Below, piece after piece: positions 1-10,500 of a stretch of 42,535 bases of DNA (position 1 is the stretch's first letter; every line of letters begins with the position of its first letter). Below the pieces are notes generated by a model. It was not told the origin of the DNA. It was given only the letters and a program-made list of their open reading frames with translations, and made no database searches. The position numbers and the translations under genes were made by a program. Source of the DNA: Candidatus Gorgonimonas eunicellae (lineage in GTDB: Bacteria > Pseudomonadota > Gammaproteobacteria > Pseudomonadales > Endozoicomonadaceae); assembly GCA_929200395.1 (NCBI GenBank), contig CAKMZJ010000010.1:1-42535 (forward strand), read 5' to 3'.

Positions 1-102
1 TATGCCTTATATCCCGTACCTAAAGGAACGGGTTTTACGGCACTTTTTGATAATTTTAATAACAATACTATCTCTAAAAATTTATTAGTTATATCTGTGT
101 AA
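1..102 (+). CDS. 3' end of an unrecognised gene (partial)
   Basis: Frame 1 is open from the window edge to a TAA at 100-102, giving 33 residues ending in KNLLVISV. The coding sense is weak because the piece is short, and the product is not recognised. It would converge on the large minus-strand gene that follows, with the palindrome at 110-123 between them. A small hairpin (CCCGT at 13-17, ACGGG at 28-32, then TTTT) lies inside this frame. If that hairpin is a terminator, the open frame is accidental. Confidence 0.3.
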   Translation, partial: YALYPVPKGTGFTALFDNFNNNTISKNLLVISV

Positions 103-109
103 ACTAACT

Positions 110-123
110 CGCCCTAAAGGGCG
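110..123. terminator. Short GC-rich hairpin between convergent genes
   Basis: CGCCCTAAAGGGCG is a perfect 5-bp stem with a TAAA loop. It sits 8 bases beyond the stop of the large minus-strand gene and 7 beyond the stop of the partial plus-strand frame, so it could end both transcripts. It stands out as GC-rich in AT-rich DNA. The flanking T tracts are poor, so termination is inferred. Confidence 0.4.
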
Positions 124-131
124 GAATAATA

Positions 132-3100
132 TCAGTGACCATCGACATTAATATTACCATCATTTAATAAGTTGTTAATTATTTCTGTATTATTAGTAGC
201 TCCACCATAGCCTGATAAATCAACGTCTTCTAATGTTATTTTTTGAGTAACTTCGCCTCCTGCTTCTGATTTAACGCCGATTGTTGTATTGCCATTTTCA
301 AAGTTAAGATCAAGGTACTGCTCTAATTCATTAGTATCGCTAGTTAATATATCAGCTAAATCAATTACATCACCATTTTCACCAGTTTGAAAATCTGTAA
401 TTGTATCTTGTGCTGGTGCTTCAGCAGTACCTACGTCAGTAGCATGCCAAATAAAATGATCACTACCTGTACCACCTGTTAAAATATCATCGCCAGCACC
501 ACCACTAAGAATATCATCTCCAGCACCGCCATCTAAAGAATCATTAGCCACCATACCTTCGATAAAATCATTTTCTGCTGTACCTATTAGAGTATCCTCA
601 GCTGATGTACCTGTAGTATGTTCTCTTATTTCTACTGTAAGCTGTGTTGGTACAGATGAGACACCATCAGAAACTGTATAGTTAATATCCACATTACCAT
701 TAAAGTCAGTAGTTGGGGTAAACTCATAATGCTCAACAGCTTCGATACTGCCTGCTGTAGATATTGATGAATCATCTACTTTATCAACAATTTGACCATT
801 TTCCGCTACTAAGTCTAAGGCTAAATTTGAACTAGCTTCTGCAACCGATGTTCCGGATTCTATAGTTGCTTGAGCAACAGCTTCATAAGCCATTGTTATT
901 TGCCCTATCTTAGCATTTGTTAAAGATTGGTTAGAATCAAAGCCACCTCCATAGCTGTCTTGATCTTGACCAACTATAAACCAACCATCTGCTTCTATGT
1001 TGTGTCCTGGCTTAAGAATTTCAGTTGCTACAAGCTCATTTCCATCATATAACTTTAATTCACCGTTACTACCATCCCAAGTAAAGGTAATATTATGAGT
1101 ATTACCGTCATACATATTAATTTCAGAAAAGTTTAATGCGGTGCCACCAGAAGTAACTTGCAATGAACCATCAGTATTTTTTATCGATATTAATAGTTCG
1201 TTATCTTGATTAGGTGTAGATAAACTAAATAATGAATCTATGCTACCAGAATGAGATCCAGTTGATGTATAGTCGAATTCAATGGAAAATTCATTGAAAC
1301 TTGCTAATTTATCGCCCACATCAATTTTATTATTGGTATCAGCACCAAATGTCATATTATTGACTGCAAGCAGGCTACCGTCAGATCCAGAATAAGTTAC
1401 ATTTTCTACTGATAAACCATCACCATCGACATCCATTGCACTTGAAAGTAATTGATCTTTCGTTATTATAATTGTTGTATTTTCTGTGCCTTCAATAACT
1501 GGTGTTTCTGCAATTATAGGCACATCATCAACAGGAGTCATATCAACTAAAATAGTTTTAGTTATAGATTCTGTACTAGCTGCTTCAGTTGCTGTTGCAG
1601 TAATGCTAATATTAAAATCAGTATTGTAATTATCTAATGGGGTTGCGGTTAAATTCTTAGCCTGCCATCCACTAATATCAATAGCATTACCATCACTAGT
1701 TATCGTATTAGCACCATCGGTTAAAACAAAGCCAGCAGGTAATCCTGTTAAGCTTACACTAAGATTTTCAGAACCATCTGTATCTGTTAATGCTGTTGTT
1801 ATATCTATAGCTATTAAACCATCTTCATTTACATGAATAGTATAATCTATATTAGGATCTTCATTAGTAGTTGAATTTAAGCGAATAACATTTACAAAAT
1901 CAATTAATGGTCCGGATCCTTGGTTTTGATCAGCTACTTCTCTGATTGCTAGCTCTGTACTATCTGCTCCTGTATTAGGTAGTTCTACAGTATATACTCC
2001 CCAAGTTGTGGTTGGATCTATAGTTTGTAAAACTTCCCCATTCCAAACAATTTCTACATGATCAGAACCATCATTACCTTCTGTACGTTGTTTAATCCAA
2101 AGACTAATTTTATGATCATTGCCTTGACTTGTATCAACATCGTAATACAAAGCATCTGTAGCAGCAGGAGCTCCCCCAGCATCAAGTTCTATGCCAGCAT
2201 CTCCCTCATATGCATAACCGCTTCCCCTTTCAAGATTGTTTTCTGATGACCAGCCTGATGGAAGTATATGACTATTAAAATCAATTGTGGATATAACTGT
2301 ACCACCTGTAGCTTCAAGCGTAGGAGTATCTACTTCGGGGTTTACTGTTAAATTTAACTGAGTACTAACAGGTGTTGCAATTCCGTCTGATACATCAAAA
2401 GAAACCAAGGCAGCTCCTGACCAATTAGCTGTGGGTGTAAACGTCCAAGTTGCATTGCCATTATCAACAACAGCAACATTACCGCCATTTATTTGAACAT
2501 TAGTTATAGTAAACTCAGTATTTGCATCTTGATCCGTAACATGCTCAAGTAATTGAACTTTAGTTAAAGTAATTGGGTTGTCTTCTACTGTAGTTGCTTC
2601 AACTGTAGCGGATACTTCTGGAGCGTCATTGACATCTTGCACTACCACATTAAATAATTGTGAATGCGGTGCCCCTGCCAAATCTGTGGTAGTTACCGTT
2701 ACATCTACAGATGATACAGTTTCATGATCTAAACTTATAGCATCTTTTAATTTAAGTTGATTATTTACTACTTCAAAGCGATCATCGCTTACTGTATAGC
2801 TATGACTATCTGTAGCATCAACGTCAACAGTAGTTAATTCACCAACAACAGCACCAGTATCATTTTCGCTAATAGTGTTAGAGCTTAAGCTAATTGCTGT
2901 AGGAGCATCGTTAATCGACTGAATATTTAGCAATAAAGTCTTAATTTCTGTAGCTGGAGATCCATCACTTTCAGTTGCTGTTGCGGTTAAGGTTAAAGTT
3001 ACATTACTATCGTAGTTTTCAGCTGGGGTAATTGTTAAATTATTTATATCCCAAGCAGAGACGTCTATATCTGCACCATAAGAAATAAAACTATGGTTGC

Positions 3101-6100
3101 CGTCTGTTACGCTAAACCCTAATGGTAAACCTGAGAGTGTTGTTATTAAAACTTCTGAACCGTCGTTATCAGTTAAAGTTGCTTCAAGATCTAACGCAAT
3201 TCGACTATCTTCATTAGCATTAAAAACATAATCTACATTTGGATCTTCACTAGTACTTGCTCCTAATTGCGTGAGCGTAATTAAATCTAATAATGGTCCT
3301 GATCCTTGGTTTTGATCAGCTACCTCTCGAATTTCTAGCTGTGTACTATCCTCATTGGTATCTGGCAGAGCAATTACATATTCTACCCAACTATCTGTAG
3401 GATTTATAGTTTCAATAACTTCGCCGTTCCATACTATTTCTATATGATCTGAACCATCAGTATTCATACGCTCATGAGCCCAAAGACTAATTTTATGCTC
3501 ATGCCCTTGACTAGTATCAACCGTATAATATAGTGCGTCTGGAGTTTCATAACCTGTTGCTGCTGCGCCTTGAGCATCTAATTCTAGACCATAACTACCT
3601 TCATGAGTAGGTCCCTCAATATAACCTTCTAATGTTCTTATTTCTGCATAATGTTCAACACTCCAGCCTTCTGATAATTGAAGATTTTCAAAGTTAAGCG
3701 TTGAAATAACAGTGTCGCCTGTTGCTGTTAATGTGGGAGCATCTGCTTCTGGATTAACTGTTAAATTCATTTGTGCAGGTGTGGGATTAGGATTTATACT
3801 ATCAGAAATATCAAAAGTAAGAATTGCAGTACCTGACCAATTAGCTGCTGGGTTTAGCGTCCAAGTATTATCCGCTTCATTATGGGTTAAATTTATAGTG
3901 CCACCATTAGCTTGTAAATTAGTTACAGATAGAACATTGCCATCTGGATCTGTGGCATTCAACAGTAAATCTGCTTCAGTTATAGTAATGCTATTGTCTT
4001 CTACTATAGTTGCTTCAATATCAGCCCCAGCTACAGGAGCATCATTTACGGCTGTTATTTCTAAGGTTGCATTTGTGTTCGTTGTATCAAAGCCATCAGA
4101 AATTTGATAATCAATATTTACATTACTATTAAAATTTTCTGTAGGAGTAAATTCGTAGTATCCAGTATTTACACTAACCTCTGAAGTAACACTAAGATTT
4201 GCATTACTTGTAGTTTCAACAATATTGCCATTATCAGCAACTATATTAAATGCTAAATTTGTACTAGAATCAGTTAGACTATTGCCATCAATAATAGCTG
4301 TATCAGCTACCGCTTCATACGCCATAGTTACTTTAGTTATCGCCGCATTAGTCAATGCTTGTGTTGGATCAAAATTACCATTATATGAATCTTGATCTTG
4401 ACCTAAAACTATCTTGCCGCCAGCCTCTATTTGCAATCCTTGTGCTATATTTTCAGTAGCTATTAAACTATTATTATCAAATAGTTTTAAATCACCCGTT
4501 TCACTATCCCAAGTTAGTTGTATATTATGAACTTGACCATCGTTCACATTAATTCCATTAAACACAGTATAATTGCTATTTCCAGCAACATATACCCCAA
4601 TAGAACCATCAGCATTATTCACATGAATCATTAGTGCATTATCTGTAATATTGGGTGCTGACATACTTAATAATGTATCAATGTCTCCAGAGTGTTCTCC
4701 AGTAGAAAGGTAACTTAACTCTACTGAAAATTCATCAAAGCTTTGTAAAGTTGGCTCTAAAGTAATATTGTTCTCAGTATTGTCATTAAAATTTATTGCT
4801 TGTATTTCAGTTAAAGAACCATTATCTCCGGTATAGTTAACATTAGTTACTGATAATGCATCGCCTTCTGCATCTGTGCTACCAACGAGTAATTGTTGTT
4901 CGGTAAAAATAACACTATTGTCTTCTGTACCTGTTAGATTAACAGTGCCTGCATCTGGAGCATTATTTTCAAAAATTCCTGATCTATCAAACTCTCCTGT
5001 ATTGGCATTAAAACTAGCTGTATCGTCGCCAAATTTTAACGCTACAGAATCAGTTAAATCTGCTTTATCGCCTAATTTAGCTATTATATTTGTTGGTGTG
5101 AAATCGCCACTACCAGATTTATCAAAATAAATAAAATTATTACCTATACTGAAATAATTTTGTAAATTTGTGGTATCTACATCTTCAGTAACAAATGCAG
5201 AAATATCGATTACATCATGTTGGTCAGCGTTAGACTTAAAATCGTATAAATTGTCGTATTGTTCATTGTCATCAGCAAGTACAAAAGTATCGTTACCTGA
5301 AGCACCATATAGAAAGTCTCTACCAGCACCACCTGAAATAATATCATCACCAGAGCCGCCATCTATATAATCACGACCTACACCTCCGGTTAAGGTATCA
5401 TCTCCACCTCTACCATAAAGCTCTAAGCGCTGCCCTTCGGTAGTTTCATATTCACCTGTATATTTATTATAACCACCCGATGTATCTGTATACCCAGAAC
5501 CATCAATCATATCGCTACTTTCAGCACCCCAAACTTTTTCAATATTGCTAGCATTCATGTCAATAGCGGTAGAAGTATTACTATCAGCAACAATATGCAC
5601 GGTATCAACACCTGCACCGCCATCTACAGTACCTTCTGTTAAATCTAAGTTATCTACTTTTAGAGTATCTTGCCCTTCACCGCCGTATAAATGATCTGCA
5701 CTTGAAGAATTGGCCAAGCTATCGCCATCTAAGGTATCATCACCAGCATTACCATATAAAACATCGCTACCAGCACCACCTTGTATTTCATCATCTGAAT
5801 CTTCGCCTTGAATAGTTTTAAGTGCATTATCACGATCCATCTGCATAAGACTGCCATTTGCTAATCTGACATTTATTAAATTATCAATAGATGCTTTTTC
5901 ACCAAACCGTGCTAGTTGATTAGCATCTGAAAAATGTGCCTTACCAGTAACATCAATAAATACGCCAGTATCAGTTACTTTTACATAGCTATGAATATTA
6001 GTTGCATTGGCTTCATTTGGCAAAACTTGCTCAAGGTTTATTACATCACGATGACCTTCTTGGCTAGAAAAATCGTAAAGATTATCAGCTTTTATTTCTG

Positions 6101-7340
6101 CAGAATTATCTTCTAATGTTAAAACAAACTCATCTTCACCTTCGCCACCAGCTAATAAGTTACGCCCCAAGCCAGCTTCAATTCTATCATTACCCGCACC
6201 GCCATCTAAGAAGTTACTATCATCGCTACCAACAAGAGTATCAGCACCTTCTCTACCATATAATTTAACAGCCTCAGTAGAAGACAAATTGCCATCTCCT
6301 ACATTCGTGCTGACATTAGATGCATCTAATCTTTCATTACCAGCTCCACCATGAGCTTCTGTAATATTATGACTTTGTAGATCAAGATTAAATTTTTCGC
6401 CTGCTGTACTTCTAATAACACCTACATCAGCCCCTGAATTAAAAACAGAACTATCTGCTACTTGATAAGTATCTAGCTTACTAGATAATTCTGCTTCTGA
6501 AGCATAACTTTCGCTATCATCTAACTGCACCCCTGAACTAGGAGATAAATTTAATAACAAACTTTCTCCTGATCTAAGTATTAAATTAATACCTTCAGCA
6601 TTAAAAACACTAGAAGTAGTAAACTCTGCAATTAAATTATCAGCAGTAAAATCACCTTGACCAGTTTTATCTAGAAATACACCAGCCTCAGTTACTTTAA
6701 TATACTGCGAAATATTTGTAGCCGTAGCAGCCTCAGGTAAAATATTACTAACATCAAGGCTATCTTTTTCTGAACCAGTTGCTACAAAATCAATTTTATC
6801 TACTTCGTTGTCATCAGATAACACATAAACATCATCACCAGCACCACCTATATAAGTATCAGCACCGCCCTGGCCAGCTAAGGTGTCATTTCCCCATGAC
6901 CCACGCAAAGCATCGTTAGCAGATGTACCTTGTAAATTATCAGCTAAATTAGAACCTTCAATGGTATTATTTACTGTTGAACTAGTAGATAAATCTTCAA
7001 CGGGAATATGAGATGTTGCTGTCCAATCTACAGTAGTTGCTAAACTTTCTGATACTTGAACAGCAATCATTGCGTTCATGGTTGAACTATTATCAAAACG
7101 AGCAATTTGATTATCTACAGAAAATTTACCGCTACCTGAATTGTCTAGATAAACTCCATCTGTATTGATTTTTAAGTATAGATTTATATTTTCGGCATTT
7201 GCTTCATTAGAAATTACATTGCTCACATCTAAGCTATCTTGTTGAATATCACTGTTTACAAAATTGATAGTTTCTGTGTTATCTGAATTTGTTAGAGTGT
7301 GGATAGTTCCAAGATTATTATTTTGATTATCAGTGTCCAT
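132..7340 (-). CDS. Giant RTX exoprotein with LamG-like, cadherin-like and type I secretion modules
   Basis: A 2402-residue acidic exoprotein, probably a secreted adhesin or surface protein exported by a type I system; no transporter genes are nearby. Residues 135-175, 329-405, 511-585, 641-690 and 2244-2298 carry GGxGxD calcium-binding nonapeptides. Residues about 800-2245 hold LamG/concanavalin-like domains (858-1014 and 2007-2155), tandem bacterial cadherin-type domains opened by NDAP (1099, 1571 and around 1478), and two jelly-roll-like carbohydrate-binding-type domains (1205-1360 and 1678-1825) that share EIVWNGEV and REVADQNQGSGPL. The C-terminus (2290-2402), with DTITDF and GDVIDLADIL, matches the VCA0849-type type I secretion target region. 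There is no Sec signal peptide, as expected. AGGAG lies 9 bases before the ATG. No protease or toxin active site was recognised, so adhesion is inference. Confidence 0.92.
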   Translation of the reverse strand: MDTDNQNNNLGTIHTLTNSDNTETINFVNSDIQQDSLDVSNVISNEANAENINLYLKINTDGVYLDNSGSGKFSVDNQIARFDNSSTMNAMIAVQVSESLATTVDWTATSHIPVEDLSTSSTVNNTIEGSNLADNLQGTSANDALRGSWGNDTLAGQGGADTYIGGAGDDVYVLSDDNEVDKIDFVATGSEKDSLDVSNILPEAATATNISQYIKVTEAGVFLDKTGQGDFTADNLIAEFTTSSVFNAEGINLILRSGESLLLNLSPSSGVQLDDSESYASEAELSSKLDTYQVADSSVFNSGADVGVIRSTAGEKFNLDLQSHNITEAHGGAGNERLDASNVSTNVGDGNLSSTEAVKLYGREGADTLVGSDDSNFLDGGAGNDRIEAGLGRNLLAGGEGEDEFVLTLEDNSAEIKADNLYDFSSQEGHRDVINLEQVLPNEANATNIHSYVKVTDTGVFIDVTGKAHFSDANQLARFGEKASIDNLINVRLANGSLMQMDRDNALKTIQGEDSDDEIQGGAGSDVLYGNAGDDTLDGDSLANSSSADHLYGGEGQDTLKVDNLDLTEGTVDGGAGVDTVHIVADSNTSTAIDMNASNIEKVWGAESSDMIDGSGYTDTSGGYNKYTGEYETTEGQRLELYGRGGDDTLTGGVGRDYIDGGSGDDIISGGAGRDFLYGASGNDTFVLADDNEQYDNLYDFKSNADQHDVIDISAFVTEDVDTTNLQNYFSIGNNFIYFDKSGSGDFTPTNIIAKLGDKADLTDSVALKFGDDTASFNANTGEFDRSGIFENNAPDAGTVNLTGTEDNSVIFTEQQLLVGSTDAEGDALSVTNVNYTGDNGSLTEIQAINFNDNTENNITLEPTLQSFDEFSVELSYLSTGEHSGDIDTLLSMSAPNITDNALMIHVNNADGSIGVYVAGNSNYTVFNGINVNDGQVHNIQLTWDSETGDLKLFDNNSLIATENIAQGLQIEAGGKIVLGQDQDSYNGNFDPTQALTNAAITKVTMAYEAVADTAIIDGNSLTDSSTNLAFNIVADNGNIVETTSNANLSVTSEVSVNTGYYEFTPTENFNSNVNIDYQISDGFDTTNTNATLEITAVNDAPVAGADIEATIVEDNSITITEADLLLNATDPDGNVLSVTNLQANGGTINLTHNEADNTWTLNPAANWSGTAILTFDISDSINPNPTPAQMNLTVNPEADAPTLTATGDTVISTLNFENLQLSEGWSVEHYAEIRTLEGYIEGPTHEGSYGLELDAQGAAATGYETPDALYYTVDTSQGHEHKISLWAHERMNTDGSDHIEIVWNGEVIETINPTDSWVEYVIALPDTNEDSTQLEIREVADQNQGSGPLLDLITLTQLGASTSEDPNVDYVFNANEDSRIALDLEATLTDNDGSEVLITTLSGLPLGFSVTDGNHSFISYGADIDVSAWDINNLTITPAENYDSNVTLTLTATATESDGSPATEIKTLLLNIQSINDAPTAISLSSNTISENDTGAVVGELTTVDVDATDSHSYTVSDDRFEVVNNQLKLKDAISLDHETVSSVDVTVTTTDLAGAPHSQLFNVVVQDVNDAPEVSATVEATTVEDNPITLTKVQLLEHVTDQDANTEFTITNVQINGGNVAVVDNGNATWTFTPTANWSGAALVSFDVSDGIATPVSTQLNLTVNPEVDTPTLEATGGTVISTIDFNSHILPSGWSSENNLERGSGYAYEGDAGIELDAGGAPAATDALYYDVDTSQGNDHKISLWIKQRTEGNDGSDHVEIVWNGEVLQTIDPTTTWGVYTVELPNTGADSTELAIREVADQNQGSGPLIDFVNVIRLNSTTNEDPNIDYTIHVNEDGLIAIDITTALTDTDGSENLSVSLTGLPAGFVLTDGANTITSDGNAIDISGWQAKNLTATPLDNYNTDFNISITATATEAASTESITKTILVDMTPVDDVPIIAETPVIEGTENTTIIITKDQLLSSAMDVDGDGLSVENVTYSGSDGSLLAVNNMTFGADTNNKIDVGDKLASFNEFSIEFDYTSTGSHSGSIDSLFSLSTPNQDNELLISIKNTDGSLQVTSGGTALNFSEINMYDGNTHNITFTWDGSNGELKLYDGNELVATEILKPGHNIEADGWFIVGQDQDSYGGGFDSNQSLTNAKIGQITMAYEAVAQATIESGTSVAEASSNLALDLVAENGQIVDKVDDSSISTAGSIEAVEHYEFTPTTDFNGNVDINYTVSDGVSSVPTQLTVEIREHTTGTSAEDTLIGTAENDFIEGMVANDSLDGGAGDDILSGGAGDDILTGGTGSDHFIWHATDVGTAEAPAQDTITDFQTGENGDVIDLADILTSDTNELEQYLDLNFENGNTTIGVKSEAGGEVTQKITLEDVDLSGYGGATNNTEIINNLLNDGNINVDGH

Positions 7341-7813
7341 ACTTAATAACTCCTATAAAATATTATTATTTAAGATATAATTTATTTTTATAATTTAAAA
7401 GTCTATCTTATTATCTGATAAGCCTGTCTATTTCTTAAGATCGTAATATCTTGTAAATTTTTTATGACAGGATAAAGAAAAAAATTATATGTTAAATAAA
7501 TTAGCTTAAATTACTATTATTTTACTAAGGTTCTTTTTGCAAAAAGTGTTAATAGCTTTGCTAATTGCACAAATTTATTAACCTTCAACTTGTACTACAC
7601 CTTCCACAATATTCGTTTAAAATAATCTATAATTCAAGAAGATAACATGTTTTATAATGTTAGAATTACTATAAATATAACCACTAAAATAAATTAAACA
7701 CTTAAATAATTTGTTTTATTAATAAAATAATTGATAATATAGCTATTAACAAATATGAAAATGATAAACTTATTGGCTATTAATCATGATGCTTTTGTTA
7801 CAATACTTAAGCG

Positions 7814-7819
7814 TATAAT
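7814..7819 (+). promoter_or_regulatory. Candidate -10 box of the nqr operon
   Basis: A perfect TATAAT lies 139 bases before the nqrA ATG. No good -35 hexamer is found 16-18 bases upstream (the sequence there is GCTTTT-like), so an activator or another promoter may be involved. If it is used, the nqr leader is about 130 nt and contains the palindromic repeat at 7855-7944. Confidence 0.4.
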
Positions 7820-7854
7820 ATTTGTAACCAACGTGTATCCTGTTTTATCATCCT

Positions 7855-7944
7855 TTATACAGACGGCAACTGAAAACACTAGATTTATAATAGCTATAAA
7901 CTACTATGGCTTCTAAGATTTTCAACTGCCACGAGTATATAACA
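7855..7944. repeat. Palindromic intergenic repeat, copy 1 (nqr leader)
   Basis: The left arm reads GGCAACTGAAAACACTAGA (7865-7883). The right arm reads TTTTCAACTGCCAC (7919-7932), its imperfect inverse, and both arms run out to TATAC/GTATA ends. The right arm matches copy 2 (28830-28843) at 13 of 14 bases, and the same motif forms the arms of copy 3 (31459-31720). It ends a few bases before the nqrA ribosome binding site AAGG at 7951-7954. Confidence 0.55.
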
Positions 7945-7958
7945 TTGGATAAGGAAAA

Positions 7959-9296
7959 ATGATAACTATTACCGAAGGAATTGATATTCCAATTGCGGGT
8001 ACTCCGTCACAGACCATTACAAAAACTAAATCGACAAATTTTGTGGCTCTAGTCGGTAGTGATTATATTGGTATGCTGCCTAGTATGCGAGTAAAAGTAG
8101 GCGTTAAAGTAAAAAAAGGGCAAGCTTTATGGGAAGATAAAAAAAATCCTGGTGTAACATTTACAGCACCTGCTAGTGGCATAATTACCGCTATTAACCG
8201 TGGTAACAAACGTAAACTAAACTCATTAGTAATTGAAGTAGATGATACTATAGAGCCAGAAAGCTTTACTAAATATAATATAGAAGACTTACCAAGGCTT
8301 TCTAGAGAAACAATCCAACAACAACTGAATAATGCCGGATTGTGGGTAGCATTACGTACTCGACCTTTTAGTAAAGTTCCAGCTTTAAATTCAACACCTA
8401 ATTCTATTTTTGTTACTGCCATGGATACTCATCCATTAGCTGCTAATCCCGAAACTATAATTGCTAAGCATCTGCAAGATTTCATTAATGGATTGACTAT
8501 CTTAAAACAACTTACAGATGGCAAAGTTTTTGTATGTACAGCCCCCGAAGTTGATATTCCTAGTAATAGCGCAAAACAAGTGAAGTTTTCAGGACCGCAT
8601 CCTGCAGGTTTAGTAGGAACTCACATATCGTATTTAGACCCAGTTTCTACTGATAAAACTGTCTGGCATATTGGTTATCAAGATGTAATTGCTGTTGGCA
8701 AACTGTTTGTGCATGGTAAGTTACATACTAGTAGATACATCTCAATTGCTGGTCCTAAAGTGAAGAAGCCTAGAATAGTTGAAACTAATCTAGGAGCGCA
8801 ATTATCATCGCTATTATTAAACGAGCTAAAAGTTGGTAAAAATAGAGTAATCTCCGGATCAGTCTTTGGCGGCTATACCGCAGAAAACGATCTTAATTAT
8901 TTGGGACGTTATCATAATCAAGTAACAGTATTAGCAGATACTGAAAAAAGATTATTTTTAGGATGGGCTAACCCTACAATAGACAGGTTTTCCATACTTA
9001 ATGTGCTTACTTCCAAATTATTTAAAAATCGACTATTTAATTTTTCTACCACGACCAATGGAAGTGAAAGAGCCATCCTACCTATAGGCAACTACGAAAG
9101 TGTTATGCCACTAGATATTCTAGCAACTCCTTTACTACGAGCCATAGTTGTTGGCGATACCGATACCGCTCAAAAATTAGGAGTTTTAGAGTTAGATGAA
9201 GAAGATTTAGCACTATGTACTTTTGTATGTGCTGGCAAATATGAATATGCACCTATTTTACGCAAATGTTTAGATATGATAGAGAAAGAGGGATAA
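7959..9296 (+). CDS. nqrA: Na+-translocating NADH:quinone reductase subunit A
   Basis: Peripheral cytoplasmic subunit of the six-subunit sodium pump NQR, which passes electrons from NADH to ubiquinone and exports Na+. The protein has 445 residues, the usual length. Family hallmarks are visible: the N-terminal [26 protein letters not shown] near 60, [15 protein letters not shown] near 125-142, [11 protein letters not shown] near 148-158, [11 protein letters not shown] near 211, and the C-terminal [15 protein letters not shown] before an EKEG end. The sequence follows Vibrio NqrA along its whole length. AAGG lies 4 bases before the ATG. It is the first gene of nqrABCDEF, with nqrB starting 4 bases after its stop. 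Confidence 0.97.
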   Translation: MITITEGIDIPIAGTPSQTITKTKSTNFVALVGSDYIGMLPSMRVKVGVKVKKGQALWEDKKNPGVTFTAPASGIITAINRGNKRKLNSLVIEVDDTIEPESFTKYNIEDLPRLSRETIQQQLNNAGLWVALRTRPFSKVPALNSTPNSIFVTAMDTHPLAANPETIIAKHLQDFINGLTILKQLTDGKVFVCTAPEVDIPSNSAKQVKFSGPHPAGLVGTHISYLDPVSTDKTVWHIGYQDVIAVGKLFVHGKLHTSRYISIAGPKVKKPRIVETNLGAQLSSLLLNELKVGKNRVISGSVFGGYTAENDLNYLGRYHNQVTVLADTEKRLFLGWANPTIDRFSILNVLTSKLFKNRLFNFSTTTNGSERAILPIGNYESVMPLDILATPLLRAIVVGDTDTAQKLGVLELDEEDLALCTFVCAGKYEYAPILRKCLDMIEKEG

Positions 9297-9300
9297 CATA

Positions 9301-10500
9301 ATGGGAAAATTACGTAAAACCCTCGATAAGTTACGGCCAAAGTTTGAAACTGGCGGTAAATTTCATAAATTTTATGCTTTTTACGAAGCAATAGACACTC
9401 TACTTTATACTGCAGATATTAAAACTAAAGGCTCAAGTCATATACGTGATGCTATGGATTTAAAACGTATTATGGGTTTTGTTTGGCTATGCACTTTTCC
9501 AACCATGTTTTTTGGTATGTGGAATCAAGGTTATCAAGCAAATTCTGCTTTAGCTAATGGTTACTCTATGTACAATGATTGGCACTCTTACATAATTAAT
9601 ATGTTAGCAGGTCATGACCCATCTAGTATCTGGGATAACTTTATTTATGGTGCGGTTTATTTTATTCCAATTTATATGGTAACTTTTGCCGTTGGTATTA
9701 GCTGGGAGGCATTATTTGCCATAAAACGCAAACACGAAATTAACGAAGGTTTTTTTGTAACCTCGGTACTTTTTGCTTTAACTATGCCAGCTACAGTACC
9801 TTTATGGCAAGTAGCGCTAGGAATAAGTTTTGGTGTGGTAATTGCTAAAGAAGTATTTGGTGGAACTGGCAAAAATTTCCTTAACCCAGCTTTAGCTGGT
9901 AGAGCCTTTTTATATTTTTCGTATCCGGCACAGATGTCTGGTGATTCAATTTGGACTGCTGTAGATAGCTTTTCTAGCGCTACCATGTTATCCATTTCAC
10001 AACATAGTGGTATTGATGTTGTACAGCAACAAATTAGCTGGACCGATGCCTTTTTTGGATTTATGCAGGGATGCGTAGGCGAAACATCTACTTTGTTAAT
10101 TCTACTTAGCGGTTTGGTACTTATTTTTTCTAAAATAGCATCTTGGCGAATAATAGCCGGAACGCTAATAGGAATGATAGCAACTGCTACTATGTTTAAT
10201 TTTATTGGATCCGATACCAATCCAATGTTTGCAGTTCCATGGTACTGGCATTTAGTTATGGGTGGTTTTGCCTTTGGATTAGTATTTATGACTACAGATC
10301 CTGTTTCGGCATCAATTACTAATACTGGTCGTTGGTATTACGGCGGCTTAATTGGAGTTATGGCTATTCTTATTCGCACAGTAAATCCTGCTTATCCTGA
10401 AGGTATGATGCTTGCTATATTATTTGCTAATATTTTTGCTCCTTCTATAGACCATTTCGTAATTGGTGCTAATATAAAACGTAGGGAGAGCAGAAAATGA
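9301..10500 (+). CDS. nqrB: Na+-translocating NADH:quinone reductase subunit B
   Basis: Polytopic membrane subunit of NQR (399 residues) that carries a covalently bound FMN and riboflavin and takes part in the sodium path. The flavin attachment motif reads SSAT, with Thr228 matching the FMN-bearing Thr236 of Vibrio NqrB; the residue before Ala-Thr is Ser rather than the more common Gly. [16 protein letters not shown] (195-210) and [21 protein letters not shown] are typical family stretches. About ten hydrophobic helices are visible. GAGGGA stands 8 bases upstream, within the end of nqrA. Its last four bases overlap the nqrC start (ATGA), which suggests translational coupling. Confidence 0.97.
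   Translation: MGKLRKTLDKLRPKFETGGKFHKFYAFYEAIDTLLYTADIKTKGSSHIRDAMDLKRIMGFVWLCTFPTMFFGMWNQGYQANSALANGYSMYNDWHSYIINMLAGHDPSSIWDNFIYGAVYFIPIYMVTFAVGISWEALFAIKRKHEINEGFFVTSVLFALTMPATVPLWQVALGISFGVVIAKEVFGGTGKNFLNPALAGRAFLYFSYPAQMSGDSIWTAVDSFSSATMLSISQHSGIDVVQQQISWTDAFFGFMQGCVGETSTLLILLSGLVLIFSKIASWRIIAGTLIGMIATATMFNFIGSDTNPMFAVPWYWHLVMGGFAFGLVFMTTDPVSASITNTGRWYYGGLIGVMAILIRTVNPAYPEGMMLAILFANIFAPSIDHFVIGANIKRRESRK

Larger units (their letters stand above)
7341..7958. other. 618-bp divergent intergenic region with promoter and repeat
   Basis: Very AT-rich spacer between the RTX gene (leftward) and nqrA (rightward). It holds the RTX ribosome binding site (AGGAG on the minus strand at 7350-7354), a consensus -10 hexamer for nqr at 7814-7819 and a palindromic repeat at 7855-7944. 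I saw no RNA gene in it, and no protein-coding frame with a ribosome binding site. Confidence 0.6.

Noticed and set aside
13-36. Hairpin CCCGT/ACGGG followed by TTTT as a terminator
   Set aside because: The stem is only 5 bp with a 10-base loop and lies inside an open frame reaching the window edge; not firm enough to call.
3712-5370. Long plus-strand open frames inside the RTX gene
   Set aside because: They are antisense to a clearly conserved repetitive protein, lack ribosome sites, and reflect the Ser/Thr/Asp-rich codon pattern of the other strand.
7755-7916. 53-codon plus-strand open frame before nqrA
   Set aside because: It has no ribosome site, runs through the candidate -10 box and most of the palindromic repeat, and its product is not recognisable.
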